From assembly GCF_009455635.1 (NCBI RefSeq), contig NZ_QPER01000002.1, positions 3,286,001-3,350,000 of the forward strand: DNA of 64,000 nt, read 5' to 3'. The position numbers and the translations under genes were made by a program. This DNA is from Paraburkholderia agricolaris (GTDB lineage Bacteria > Pseudomonadota > Gammaproteobacteria > Burkholderiales > Burkholderiaceae). Under the pieces are notes generated by a model that saw only the letters and a program-made list of their open reading frames with translations, ran no database searches and had not been told where the DNA came from. Below, one piece after another: positions 53,912 through 62,271 of the stretch. Every line of letters starts with the position of its first letter. The stretch's first letter is position 1.

Positions 53912-55503
53912 GGCATTGACCTCGTCCCCGAATTAGGAGCCGCTGGCAGCACGTCAAGCGGAACCGTCTCCGCCAGCGCGAGCAGCGCTTTCAGATCAGC
54001 GTGCCGGTACGCTTCGAAATGGGACTGGCCATGACGGAACACCACGGTGTATTCACCTGCGCGAAGACTGCCACGCGGCAGGATGTGGAAATCAGACAGT
54101 TCGGTGCCGTCGCGCTCAATGCGTCCGTACACCAGAAAGTCGATCGCGAAGCAGTCTGGCCAGCGGGCGACCCAGTACGGCAGATGCCCCTGGATCATCC
54201 ATGGACGACGCACGACCAGTTGCATGCGCAGCGCGCCGTCAATGCACAGCGTGCCGGTGTGCTTTTCATACCGGACGTCATGTCCGAGTTCACGCAACAT
54301 TGTAGTGACGCCATCGGCGACGCGCTGTTCCATACGCCGCTCGACACTGCGGTTTTCGGAGCGCGCGGGATCGAGGTTCGGTGCATAGCCGATGACCTTG
54401 TACGCCTCGTTGAGACTGCCAAACTCGTGCGCCACCTGCTCCGCTGACGGGGCGCTCCGGTAGCGCTTCAGCAACTTCTGGTTGAGCCTGCCTGTTCGGC
54501 TTATTACCTTGCGCATGCCCTCGACGATTTCGTCGCGCGTCGGTCGGCGCCTGCTTTCCGCAAGCTTCGCCTGAACAGTCGCAAAGAGCTGTCTGTCGAC
54601 TACGGGGGCAAATGCACCGGTCACCCTGATCCATTCATCAGGTGGCAGTTGCTGCCATGGACCATCGAGTTTTGAGGTCGTGCGGCTGTAGACATTGGTG
54701 CCGATATATTTTTCGTTGCGCAGAATCTGCAATACGTTCTGCCCCTGCCACGGACGCCCGTCGCCATTGACGATCCCGAAGTCATTCAGACGCCGTGCAA
54801 TCCCGGCCGCCGTCACCGCTTGCGTCGCATACCACTCGAACATCCTGCGCACGATCGCTGCTTCGCCCGTGGTGTCCGGGACCACGATGACACGGTCGGT
54901 CTGCACACTCTTGTATTCATGACGGGCAAGCGGCTGTCGAGCCTCCGCGCGGGCATTGACGAGCACACGCCGCAGGCCGTATCCCACAGGCCCCGCAGTG
55001 TGGTACCCACGCTGCACGTTCAGACAGTGGCCAAGAAATACCTTGCGCGACATCTCCCGGCTGAATTCACCGGCCATTGCCCGCTTCATCGCTTTCATTA
55101 CCGATGAGAGTGGACTGCCGTCGTTCTCGAAGGGCTCGGCGATATAGACCACGCTCACGCCAGCCCGACGGCAGGTGTATTCATAGAAGGCGCTCTCATC
55201 GACATCCTGGAAACGGCCCCAGCGGCTGACGTCGTACACAAGAACGCTGGAAAACCTCCGGGCAGGATTTTCCACATCGAGCAGCAGCTGGATCAGCGCC
55301 GGGCGATCGCGCAACGTGAGACCGCTGATGCCTGCGTCTTCGTAATCGCGCACGATCCGTATGTTGTGTGCGGCGGCATAGCGGGCAATCGCTTCGCGCT
55401 GGAAGAGCGGAGAATATTCCTGATGGTCGGTAGACATGCGAATGTACTGCGCGGCCCGGGGCGGCGCAGCCAGGCGGGTGGAACGCGTCGGGGCGGAGGG
55501 CAT
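53908..55503 (-). CDS. Large serine recombinase
   Basis: About 531 residues from ATG 55503. The resolvase catalytic domain has the serine in YIRMSTDHQEYSP, then YEDAGISGLTLRDRPALIQ, VLVYDVSRWGRFQDV and MAGEFSREMSRKV. A recombinase domain follows (GPVGYGLRRV, TAAGIARRLNDFGI, ILRNEKYIG). The C-terminal region (DVRYEKHTGTLCIDGALRMQ onward) lacks an obvious zinc-ribbon and is unusual. The frame extends to a TTG at 55557, but neither start has a good ribosome site. It heads an operon with overlapping small and RepB-like genes and probably integrates or inverts DNA. Confidence 0.88.
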   Translation of the reverse strand: MPSAPTRSTRLAAPPRAAQYIRMSTDHQEYSPLFQREAIARYAAAHNIRIVRDYEDAGISGLTLRDRPALIQLLLDVENPARRFSSVLVYDVSRWGRFQDVDESAFYEYTCRRAGVSVVYIAEPFENDGSPLSSVMKAMKRAMAGEFSREMSRKVFLGHCLNVQRGYHTAGPVGYGLRRVLVNARAEARQPLARHEYKSVQTDRVIVVPDTTGEAAIVRRMFEWYATQAVTAAGIARRLNDFGIVNGDGRPWQGQNVLQILRNEKYIGTNVYSRTTSKLDGPWQQLPPDEWIRVTGAFAPVVDRQLFATVQAKLAESRRRPTRDEIVEGMRKVISRTGRLNQKLLKRYRSAPSAEQVAHEFGSLNEAYKVIGYAPNLDPARSENRSVERRMEQRVADGVTTMLRELGHDVRYEKHTGTLCIDGALRMQLVVRRPWMIQGHLPYWVARWPDCFAIDFLVYGRIERDGTELSDFHILPRGSLRAGEYTVVFRHGQSHFEAYRHADLKALLALAETVPLDVLPAAPNSGTRSMP

Positions 55504-55735
55504 GGACGCTCGACTGACGGTAAGCTTCAGTGCTAGTGTTTGTCGCTGTGAAGTCAAGCTCGGCGTCAGTGTCTGCCGGGAAAGCGGACCAGAATCACTC
55601 CCCCGCGCCCCGTCCCAGTCCGGGATCGGCGGTATTCACTGCAACGCGATACCTGCCATCCCCCCGGACCAGCAATTCGCAAGGTTACGAACGCGCGAAC
55701 CCGCGGCACCATGCTCACCGTATGCGATAGAGCCG

Positions 55736-56089
55736 ATGATCGAACCTGATGGACTTGACGACGAAGCACGCGCGGAGCTGCTTTGCTACCTTGCAATAGC
55801 CCAGCTTGTTGCGAGGGCGCGCGGCGGTGACTGGCTACGCACCGATCACCTTGTGGAGTCGACGCGCATCTGGCTTGCGGCAAACGGCGCGAACGCGGGC
55901 TGGCGGGAGCGGGTACGGCTTGGCGCGCTCTCAGAAAGGATCGCACTCGGCCTCGCGGGTCTGCCGGATTTCAACGATGCGCAGTACCTCGCCAGGCTGT
56001 TCACCGACGGCTGGAGACCGGACTATCGATCGTCTGTTGTACGCGCGATCCACGCAACCTGTGTGGCCGAACTGAACGGGCAAGCATGA
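55736..56089 (+). CDS. Hypothetical protein divergent from the recombinase
   Basis: 117 residues from ATG 55736: an acidic N-terminus, then helices (ARAELLCYLAIAQLVARARG, WRERVRLGALSERIALGLAG) and NDAQYLARLFTDGW. Composition is normal for a soluble, mostly helical protein. The same frame extends upstream to 55436, but that part overlaps the recombinase on the other strand and looks non-coding. No family is recognised. A T-rich terminator lies 250 bp downstream. Confidence 0.45.
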   Translation: MIEPDGLDDEARAELLCYLAIAQLVARARGGDWLRTDHLVESTRIWLAANGANAGWRERVRLGALSERIALGLAGLPDFNDAQYLARLFTDGWRPDYRSSVVRAIHATCVAELNGQA

Positions 56090-56459
56090 CCTGCGGGTCG
56101 CGGTTCCTTTCAGCTCTTTAACTACGACGAAGCTGTCGCACCCGTTGAATCGAACAGCCGCCCATAGCACAGTACCGGAATCGACCGGGATCGAACCGGT
56201 GTGCAGCTGTTTGCTCCGTGAGCGGTGCATGTCCGGCGGCGATAATCTTCTGGGCGGTCGGCTGGCGAGGGCTGGCAGACGCGGATGAACGACGCCCTAG
56301 GCGACCACACCAAGTCGCACGGCATGATGTAATGTAGGCCCGCTTCGCCGGGTTTTTTGTTTCGTAGTCTCCGGTTGGGACGGTTGTTGCTCCCGGAAAC
56401 GCGGCACCGGATCGAGCCGGATCGTTGCGCGGCAACTTATTTCGCGTGTTGCCCGAAGA
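56090..56459. other. Gene-free interval with one terminator and a tRNA-like T-arm sequence
   Basis: A plus-strand terminator-like element, CCCG-loop-CGGG followed by six T (56339-56358), may end transcription from the hypothetical gene. On the minus strand ACCGGTTCGATCCCGGTC (about 56180-56197) has the form of a tRNA T-arm, but no acceptor or anticodon arm can be built around it. No gene is supported. Confidence 0.4.
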
Positions 56460-57125
56460 TTACTTTCGCATATTGATCAGCACATGCGACAAGCCCAATC
56501 CTGTTGCGAGATGCCAGATATAGATACGCGAGTAGCGCACACCGAACTTCGTCTCGACGGCCGCTCTAAGGCGCCCATTCGACCAATGGTCAGCATCAAT
56601 GCCCTGCTCCCGGGGAGACTGCCGTAACGCTGACGCGATCCAGGCAAGCGCCGCCGCGTCGATGGTTCCAGGTACTCGTCGGATCGGCGCCTTGCGCGGT
56701 TGCATCCGGTCAAGCAACCCGAGATCAATGGTGAGTTTCCGGATGTACACGTCGGAAAACCGGAGGCCAAATTCGCGCTCGATAACAGTCAGCAATTTTG
56801 GATTTGACCAGCGATCCGTTTCAAAACCGTGCAATCGGGGCGACCCCTTTACCGTCCTGACGATCCAGGCTCTAGCCTTGTCGTCCAGCGATGATTTTCG
56901 TCCGCCCATGCTGATGCTTTCTATTTTTTCGATGCCTCCTGCATCCAGCATGGCTTTGTAGTCCTTGACCGTTCGAACGTTCATCCCCACGGTCTCGGCG
57001 ACGCTCTCAACAGGCCAGCCTCTCTCGAGTAGTTTTGCTGCCTGAAGGCGCTTTGCAGCGATTGGCTTCAGCCCGGAGGTCGAACTCATGAGGTCTGCGG
57101 AAGTTTTGATGGCATATTTTTGCAC
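56460..57125 (-). CDS. Tandem HTH/winged-helix protein without catalytic domain (short paralogue)
   Basis: 221 residues, GTG start. Residues about 22-70 form an IS630-type HTH (AKLLERGWPVESVAETVGMN, VRTVKDYKAML) and about 76-140 a winged helix (ARAWIVRTVKGSPRLHGFET, RFSDVYIRKLTIDLGLL). Residues 155-218 hold a second winged helix alone (LAWIASALRQSPREQGIDAD, GVRYSRIYIWHLATGLGL). No DDE nuclease follows, unlike IS630 transposases. It lies 11 bp after its longer paralogue, with a near-identical C-terminal module. Probably a DNA-binding regulator or recombination accessory factor; function unknown. Confidence 0.7.
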   Translation of the reverse strand: MQKYAIKTSADLMSSTSGLKPIAAKRLQAAKLLERGWPVESVAETVGMNVRTVKDYKAMLDAGGIEKIESISMGGRKSSLDDKARAWIVRTVKGSPRLHGFETDRWSNPKLLTVIEREFGLRFSDVYIRKLTIDLGLLDRMQPRKAPIRRVPGTIDAAALAWIASALRQSPREQGIDADHWSNGRLRAAVETKFGVRYSRIYIWHLATGLGLSHVLINMRK

Positions 57126-57136
57126 AGAACCGTTGC

Positions 57137-58186
57137 TCAGCTACGGAGCCTTGTCAGTAGGTCTGCCACGCCGGCCCGAGTGGCAATTTCCCAGGCATAA
57201 CGTCGAGAATACTCAACGCCCAGCCGACGATGAAGCACGATACGCAAGCGCGCATTCGTCCAGTGATCGGCGTCGATGCCGTGTGCTCGTGGCGACTCCT
57301 TGAGCGTAGCGGCGACCCATGCCAGCGTTCGATCGTTCATCGTCACGCGCTTTTTCTCCGTGCGCGCTTTGGCGGGGTGCATCCGGTGCTCCAGCCCGAG
57401 CTTGCTGACCAGAGTCCTTACGTGGCCATTGGAGTGGTAAATACCGAACCGCTCCTTGATCAGCGCCTGAATATCTCCGTTTCTCCAGAGTTCAGTTTCA
57501 TAGCCATAGGCCGAAGGGCTTCTTTCCAATGCCACCTGTAACCATTTAAGGGCTTCGGGGCCAAGTGTGGCTTTGCGCCCGGATGACTTGATCTGTTCGA
57601 CAGCCTCAACGCCGTCAGCCCTTACCATTGCCCTATATTTTTCAATGGTTCGCACGCTGATGTTGAGCGTTTCCGAAACGTGTTTGACGCTCTCTCCATT
57701 TAACAGCATCTTCGCCGCAATTTTTCGACGCGCTGCGTAGGCGTCACGCTGCGATTGTTCAGCAGTTATGGGCAACGCCTTTTCCAGCGTTGAATAGGTC
57801 AGTCGGTAAGCCAGGCCGTAGCCCCGAACAAGGTGGCCGACATGCGAAGTCGAAAACTGGACACCGAGGCGTTGAAAGATCAGTTCGCGCAGCTGCCCGA
57901 TGGTCCAGCACGGTCCTGGATAGCCGTGGAGGCCAGGTGAGTGCTTGATTGCACTGACAAGCCAGCTTTCCGAAGCATCATCCAGGCGTGGAACGTTTCC
58001 ATTGAAACGGAGCTTCGCCAGCGCCTCCGGTCCACCCCGCTCTATCAGTTGCTTGTATTTGCTCACGGTCGGAAGACTCAGCCCGGCCTTCCTCGATACT
58101 TCACTGATACCTTCACCATTTGACAGAAGTTCGGCAGCGAGAGCCCGACGGCGCGCGAGCGGAGCATCGTCCAGGTGTGTACTCAT
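57137..58186 (-). CDS. Tandem HTH/winged-helix protein without catalytic domain (long paralogue)
   Basis: 349 residues built from repeats. Module 1 (about 11-117): LAAELLSNGEGISEVSRKAG, SLPTVSKYKQLIERGG and LVSAIKHSPGLHGYPGPCW. Module 2 (about 150-270): KMLLNGESVKHVSETLNISV, RTIEKYRAMV and LQVALERSPSAYGYETELW. Module 3 (about 283-345) is a winged helix only: LAWVAATLKESPRAHGIDAD and GVEYSRRYAWEIATRAGV. The shared SP.(A/L).G....W pattern marks each wing. No transposase catalytic domain is present. Five linked DNA-binding units could contact long or repeated DNA sites, possibly the ends of the local mobile element. Confidence 0.72.
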   Translation of the reverse strand: MSTHLDDAPLARRRALAAELLSNGEGISEVSRKAGLSLPTVSKYKQLIERGGPEALAKLRFNGNVPRLDDASESWLVSAIKHSPGLHGYPGPCWTIGQLRELIFQRLGVQFSTSHVGHLVRGYGLAYRLTYSTLEKALPITAEQSQRDAYAARRKIAAKMLLNGESVKHVSETLNISVRTIEKYRAMVRADGVEAVEQIKSSGRKATLGPEALKWLQVALERSPSAYGYETELWRNGDIQALIKERFGIYHSNGHVRTLVSKLGLEHRMHPAKARTEKKRVTMNDRTLAWVAATLKESPRAHGIDADHWTNARLRIVLHRRLGVEYSRRYAWEIATRAGVADLLTRLRS

Positions 58187-58801
58187 CGTAATTTTTCAGC
58201 GGGAACTTGACGGTTATTTTGCTCTGGCAATGGCATTATTTATACACGATTTTCGACGTCTTTCGTGCCATGCCCCCCCTACTTCGCCAGGCGCTGTGCA
58301 ATTGGTCCTTCAGTTTTCCTTAAGCCTGTTCTGCCAATTTTCAGATAGCGTGCGCACTTCGATTCGCACCCGATCGTCAAGACGCGCTCAGCTCCGCTCC
58401 GATGCTCGTGGCAGTGTTTCACTTCCTCACAGGTTCAAGCTCACTCGGACGCTAGATGTTTCAAGCTGGCCTCGTGCCGGTTTTTTTGCGCGCCACGTCT
58501 ATTCATTATCACCACTTGGCTGGTGCTCCGACGGAATATCCGGCCCCTTGCCCTGCGATTTCCCCGTTCGACGCACGCCGCGCGAATCAGACCGCCTATG
58601 CCTCAGACATACGAACGCAGGAACAGGGCCGCCACGCCAGTAATAGGACCACGCAAACTCCGGGCGATTCCCTCCGAGCCATTCATGACGGATACCGGCT
58701 GAATAAAAACTCGCAAGGGTACGCTGTCCGTGTGCCATGACGCCAGAGGCCTGCGCCCTGATGGGCGGATATAGCGCTGCACAAAATCGTCGATGGTCTT
58801 T
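58187..58801. other. Gene-free interval downstream of the truncated intron
   Basis: No supported gene. An open minus-strand frame (58603-58821) contains LARWLTEKTIDDFVQRYIRP, which looks protein-like, but it lacks a start signal and a family. This DNA replaces what should be the intron's 3' part (maturase region and domains V-VI) and its exon. Confidence 0.4.
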
Positions 58802-59869
58802 TCAGTTAACCATCGTGCCAACGCCTGTTCCCGTCTTTTGCCAGGATGAATTAGTGATGTTCGACAAACTCGGTAAGCGTGACCGTCGTCTACTGGGCTG
58901 CAGCCATTTTCGCCGGGTTACCAAAGGCTCATGATGGCGGGGCACCGCCGGAGTAAAGCCGACAGACAGTTTGCCCATCCGATTCATAACGCTCCGCGGC
59001 CGGAACGTATAGCCCAGAAAGTCGAACTGGCAGGTTGGATAGTCCACAGGCCGATTGGCCTGCTTGCAGTACACGATTTTGGTTTTGTCTGGATGCAGAG
59101 CCAACTTGCACTCCGCGAGACGCGCCTCCAGTTCCTGCCGGAGCAGCCGAGCCTGCGCTTCGCTCTGGCAATGATAGATGGCATCGTCCGCGTAACGCTC
59201 GAATGGAACATCGGGGTGATGCTTTTGCATCCATCGGTCGAGAGCATAATGGAGAAACAGATTGGCCAGCACTGGACTAACGACACCGCCTTGCGGGGTG
59301 CCCTTGTCCGGTTGCATCACGGTCCCATCCGGCATTTGCACGGGTGCCTTGAGCCAGCGCTCGACGTACAGCAGCACCCATGCGCAATCCGTGTGGCGGC
59401 GCACCGCTCGCATCATGAGTTCCCAGTCGATGCTACCGAAGAAATTCTTGATGTCGAGGTCTAGCGCCCAAGCGTAGTTCCAGCATCGCTGCCGGGCCAA
59501 GTCGAGCGCCCGATGCGCAGACCGCCCAGGACGATACCCATATGAATCGTCGTGGAACACAGGCTCCACAAGCGGTTCCAGATATCGCTTGACCACCGTC
59601 TGTGCGATGCGATCAGAGATCGTGGGTATACCCAACGGCCTCGTCCCCGTACCTCCAGCTTTCGGTATGTCAACCCGCAGTACCGGTGGCGGCATGTAAC
59701 TGCCGGACGACATCCGATTCCAGATTCGGTACAGCCTATTCTTCAGATCCGCCTCGAATTCCTGCATCGACTGTTCATCCACGCCCGCCGCCCCACGGTT
59801 GGCCTTCACCTGTTTATATGCTTCCCATACCTCACGTTTGGAAATACTAAACGGCTTTGCTTTATCCAC
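58802..59869 (-). CDS. ltrA: Group II intron reverse transcriptase, C-terminally truncated
   Basis: 355 residues from a GTG at 59869 with GGGGAGG upstream. RT motifs are intact: NRGAAGVDEQSM, PPPVLRVDIPKAGGTGTRPL, DDSYGYRPGRSAHRAL, ALDLDIKNFFGSID, KGTPQGGVVSPVLANLFLHY and the catalytic RYADDAIYH. After LDFLGYTF-type QFDFLGYTFRPRSV and GKLSVGFTPAV the family match ends abruptly near 58950. The remaining ~40 residues (PRHHEPLVTRRKWLQPS...) are foreign. The maturase X domain and endonuclease are missing, so splicing help and mobility are probably lost. Confidence 0.85.
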   Translation of the reverse strand: MDKAKPFSISKREVWEAYKQVKANRGAAGVDEQSMQEFEADLKNRLYRIWNRMSSGSYMPPPVLRVDIPKAGGTGTRPLGIPTISDRIAQTVVKRYLEPLVEPVFHDDSYGYRPGRSAHRALDLARQRCWNYAWALDLDIKNFFGSIDWELMMRAVRRHTDCAWVLLYVERWLKAPVQMPDGTVMQPDKGTPQGGVVSPVLANLFLHYALDRWMQKHHPDVPFERYADDAIYHCQSEAQARLLRQELEARLAECKLALHPDKTKIVYCKQANRPVDYPTCQFDFLGYTFRPRSVMNRMGKLSVGFTPAVPRHHEPLVTRRKWLQPSRRRSRLPSLSNITNSSWQKTGTGVGTMVN

Positions 59870-60411
59870 GCAGGTCCTCCCCTTGCGGGTTGCCCGCAGC
59901 ATAAAGCCAGACGATGACGCCCCTTCGGTCCAGTCCAATTACAGGACCTTCAACCCTACTACAAGCATCTCCGCCCCTGCGCCCCGCATCGGTACTCTCA
60001 TCCTTGTGGAGTCCTTCCACTTGAATTTCTCCCTTCACATCGGGACGACAAGTTCCCAAGTTCCTTACCAAGGCCTGAATCGAAGTCACGCCGTCTATGT
60101 GCCGGATGCCGATCGGGCCGTCAGCAGGCATCGCCCGATCTTGTCCCGGAGCAAGTGGGCTCTCCGGTTTCGACATCTTCTGGGACAGTTTCGACACGTC
60201 TTCAGCGGTTCACTCGCGTTCGTCTCTTCGATCCTTACCTGACAGAGTCGAACTCTGCCTTTTCCATCGACGCTCACCACGCGGACTCTTTACCCGCGCA
60301 GCTCGTGGTGGTTTGGAGCCTGCCCCTGCAGGCCGGCTCCGAAGGGCCTTCCTTCATCTCTGGTAAAGCACCGCATGCATCGGTCATCTGACGCTCGCGT
60401 TCTTGGCACAC
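58950..60411 (-). mobile_element. 5' part of a group II intron
   Basis: The minus strand reads GTGTGCC at 60411, fitting the GUGYG intron 5' end. About 540 bases follow of typical structured intron RNA (for example the GCGGGCAACCCGCAAGGGG stretch just before the RT gene), then the truncated RT. No domain V hairpin (AGC...GAAA...) or YAY-type 3' end is found below 58950. The 5' boundary is a best guess from consensus. Confidence 0.6.
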
Positions 60412-61166
60412 CCCACTCGATTGTCAACCATCGGGCTGGAGCCTTGCGTAGACGGCCTTTCCGCAGGTTGGCATGGCAACGATACCGCCAGCGGTACCGA
60501 AAAATCCAGCTAGCACTTCCCGGCTTCCAGTCGAATGCAATGGGAAACAACGCCTCTTTTTCTCCCATCGCCCTTGGGGAAAGGGCACGTCAGAGCAGTG
60601 GGCAAAGGTGATACCGTCACGAGCACCGTCAGGCCAGTTCCGACGCGACCCGCTCAAAGCCACCAGATGCCGCAAATTTCGAAGTCGCGTATTTCCAACG
60701 TGCACCCAGCCCTTAGGCACAAACGTGGTGATCGACGCGACGCCACCCTCGTCTGCCGGATTCTCGATCTTCTACCCGTGCGAATTCGCATACGCATAAA
60801 TCTGCTAACGATATCGCGAAGATGAACTGCGGTTGCGGGCGCCCCCCGCCATAATCAAGTTATCTTCGAATTTCTCGTGTGCCGAAAAAGCTACGCTCAA
60901 GTTGCTTTTCTTTCGATTGCTGACGATTCTCGCGTCAACCCCAAGCTATCCTTCATGGCCGAATGCGGAAATCCATCGAAAGATATACACAAGGCATCAT
61001 CCTGATGGGCGGACTGCCGCAGCCGACCCAATTCTGCCGGTCGACTCGCCATCACCTTCATGGAAGTTCCGACGTGCAATGGCCGTTCGCGTGGCCCGAC
61101 TCGATCGCGGCGTGGTTGATCCGCAAAGTGCTAGTACGAGCGATCTGGGCGTCCGCTTTCACAGCC
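60412..61166. other. Gene-free interval between intron and tRNA fragment
   Basis: No frame here has a family or ribosome site. It includes the presumed 5' exon side of the intron and the DNA that replaced the 5' half of the tRNA-Lys gene. No repeat matching the tRNA 5' half was seen. Confidence 0.4.
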
Positions 61167-61216
61167 ACGGACTTTTAATCCGTTGGTCACAGGTTCGAAT
61201 CCCGTACGGCCTACCA
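61167..61216 (+). pseudogene. 3' half of a tRNA-Lys(UUU) gene (island attachment-site remnant)
   Basis: The anticodon arm ACGGA-CTTTTAA-TCCGT (61167-61183) has anticodon TTT at 61174-61176. It is followed by the variable loop, a T-arm ACAGG-TTCGAAT-CCCGT (one A.C mismatch), the acceptor 3' strand ACGGCCT, the discriminator A and an encoded CCA (61214-61216). The 5' side (61141-61166) cannot form the AGGCCGT acceptor strand or a D-arm, so the gene is cut at the anticodon arm. tRNA 3' ends are standard integration sites, and such a half is what a genomic island leaves at one boundary. Confidence 0.75.
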
Positions 61217-61223
61217 AAGAATC

Positions 61224-61255
61224 AAGGGGTCACGTCTTCTGGCGTAACCCCTTTT
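61224..61255 (+). terminator. Terminator of the former tRNA-Lys gene
   Basis: Stem AAGGGGTCACG (61224-61234) / CGTAACCCCTT (61243-61253) with one mismatch and an 8-base loop, overlapping a TTTT tract (61252-61255). It lies directly behind the CCA end. Its retention shows that the DNA just right of the tRNA half is the original 3' flank. Confidence 0.7.
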
Positions 61256-61272
61256 CGTGTTCACCGGAATCC

Positions 61273-61293
61273 GGTCTACACTAGGTCTACACT
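61273..61293. repeat. Tandem decamer GGTCTACACT
   Basis: GGTCTACACT at 61273-61282 and again at 61284-61293, one base apart. It lies between the tRNA terminator and the DISARM genes. Such short repeats near tRNA attachment sites can be arm-type integrase binding sites; no integrase gene is present in the window, so this is only suggestive. Confidence 0.4.
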
Positions 61294-61404
61294 TCACACG
61301 TCCTGCACGGCAACTCCGTAGCGACTGCTGCCAGTCCTAGGTGGACGCGACCCGCTAACATCGATCGACCTAACCAGCTCGCCTTCGCTTCAGGAAGGCG
61401 GTTG

Positions 61405-62271
61405 TCAGCCTCGCTCCCGCGCGTCAGTCGAGACCGATTCGACCGCGTCAACAACCCTTGCAATCGCCCTCGCTGCACGGCCCTTGACTAGCACCCCGAG
61501 CTCAAGCGACTGCTCAAATGACCACCTAGTCATGTTGGCCGAGCCAACATAGGCCTCATCGTCGTCCGCGAGCAAGACCTTCGCATGGAAGGTCTCATAG
61601 CCAGGGACCGCGGTCCGGTCGATTCGCAAACTTCGAATTTGCACGCTCATGGCGTCGAGTTCACCCAGAACGCCCTGTACCGCGGATGGCAATCCTCCGT
61701 CAGAGGATGCCCTGATAATGAGCGACTTCAACGAGCACTTCCGGCTGCGCTCGAACAAGTTCATCACAACGGGCATGCCGACTTCATCAATGAAGGGTGT
61801 CATTACGCAGAAGCGATGCCTCGCGCGCTCGGCGAGCACCGGCAGCACTTCCTTTGTGTCGACCAAGCCCCACAGACCCGACGCCAGACTCTTGAGCTCC
61901 TGTGCAACCGCGCTTGGGAAAGGTGGTAGTGTCATGACCACCTGAACGAGATCTGCGTCCTGGTGAACCTCCGCACGGTACAGGGCTGCACCCACGAGCA
62001 GCGGGGTAAGCTGGTCGTGTAGACTATGACGGTCGGGGCGCCAATCCGAGTTGCTACGCTCGAACATGCGGAGTGGTTCAGCAGCCAACAGGAACGCCTC
62101 CAACTCTGCGCCCCGTGCCTGCGCAATTCCCGAGGCCGTGCAGATTGCTCTGAGGTTAGTAGCCCCCGAGATTCGTCCTTCAACTACGGCAGCGCACACG
62201 GCCGCGGCCACCTCGCCGTGAGGCGCGAGAAGCTTGAATGCCTCTCTGACCTCAAACGGGATCGTTCGCAT
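61405..62271 (-). CDS. drmC: DISARM protein DrmC (phospholipase D-fold)
   Basis: 288 residues. The PLD half-site FHAKVLLADDDEAYVGSANM contains His229, Lys231, Asp236 and the GSAN of the HKD motif, in a short single-motif protein as in DrmC. The N-terminal 120 residues are helical (FKLLAPHGEVAAAVCAAVVE, GISGATNLRAIC-like segments). It begins 20 bases inside the end of the DUF1998 gene, the usual drmB-drmC arrangement. DrmC is reported to be the least essential DISARM component. The rest of the system lies beyond the right edge. Confidence 0.82.
   Translation of the reverse strand: MRTIPFEVREAFKLLAPHGEVAAAVCAAVVEGRISGATNLRAICTASGIAQARGAELEAFLLAAEPLRMFERSNSDWRPDRHSLHDQLTPLLVGAALYRAEVHQDADLVQVVMTLPPFPSAVAQELKSLASGLWGLVDTKEVLPVLAERARHRFCVMTPFIDEVGMPVVMNLFERSRKCSLKSLIIRASSDGGLPSAVQGVLGELDAMSVQIRSLRIDRTAVPGYETFHAKVLLADDDEAYVGSANMTRWSFEQSLELGVLVKGRAARAIARVVDAVESVSTDARERG

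Noticed and set aside
56176..56240. Possible tRNA on the minus strand (perfect T-arm-like sequence)
   Set aside because: No matching acceptor strand, D-arm or anticodon arm can be formed around it and no CCA follows; probably coincidence or a minor relic.
60424..60720. Minus-strand frame just upstream of the intron as its 5' exon
   Set aside because: Arg/Trp/Gly-rich sequence with no family features; the exon assignment cannot be supported.
61141..61216. Complete tRNA-Lys gene
   Set aside because: The 5' half cannot pair with the ACGGCCT acceptor strand and has no D-arm, so only the 3' half is real.
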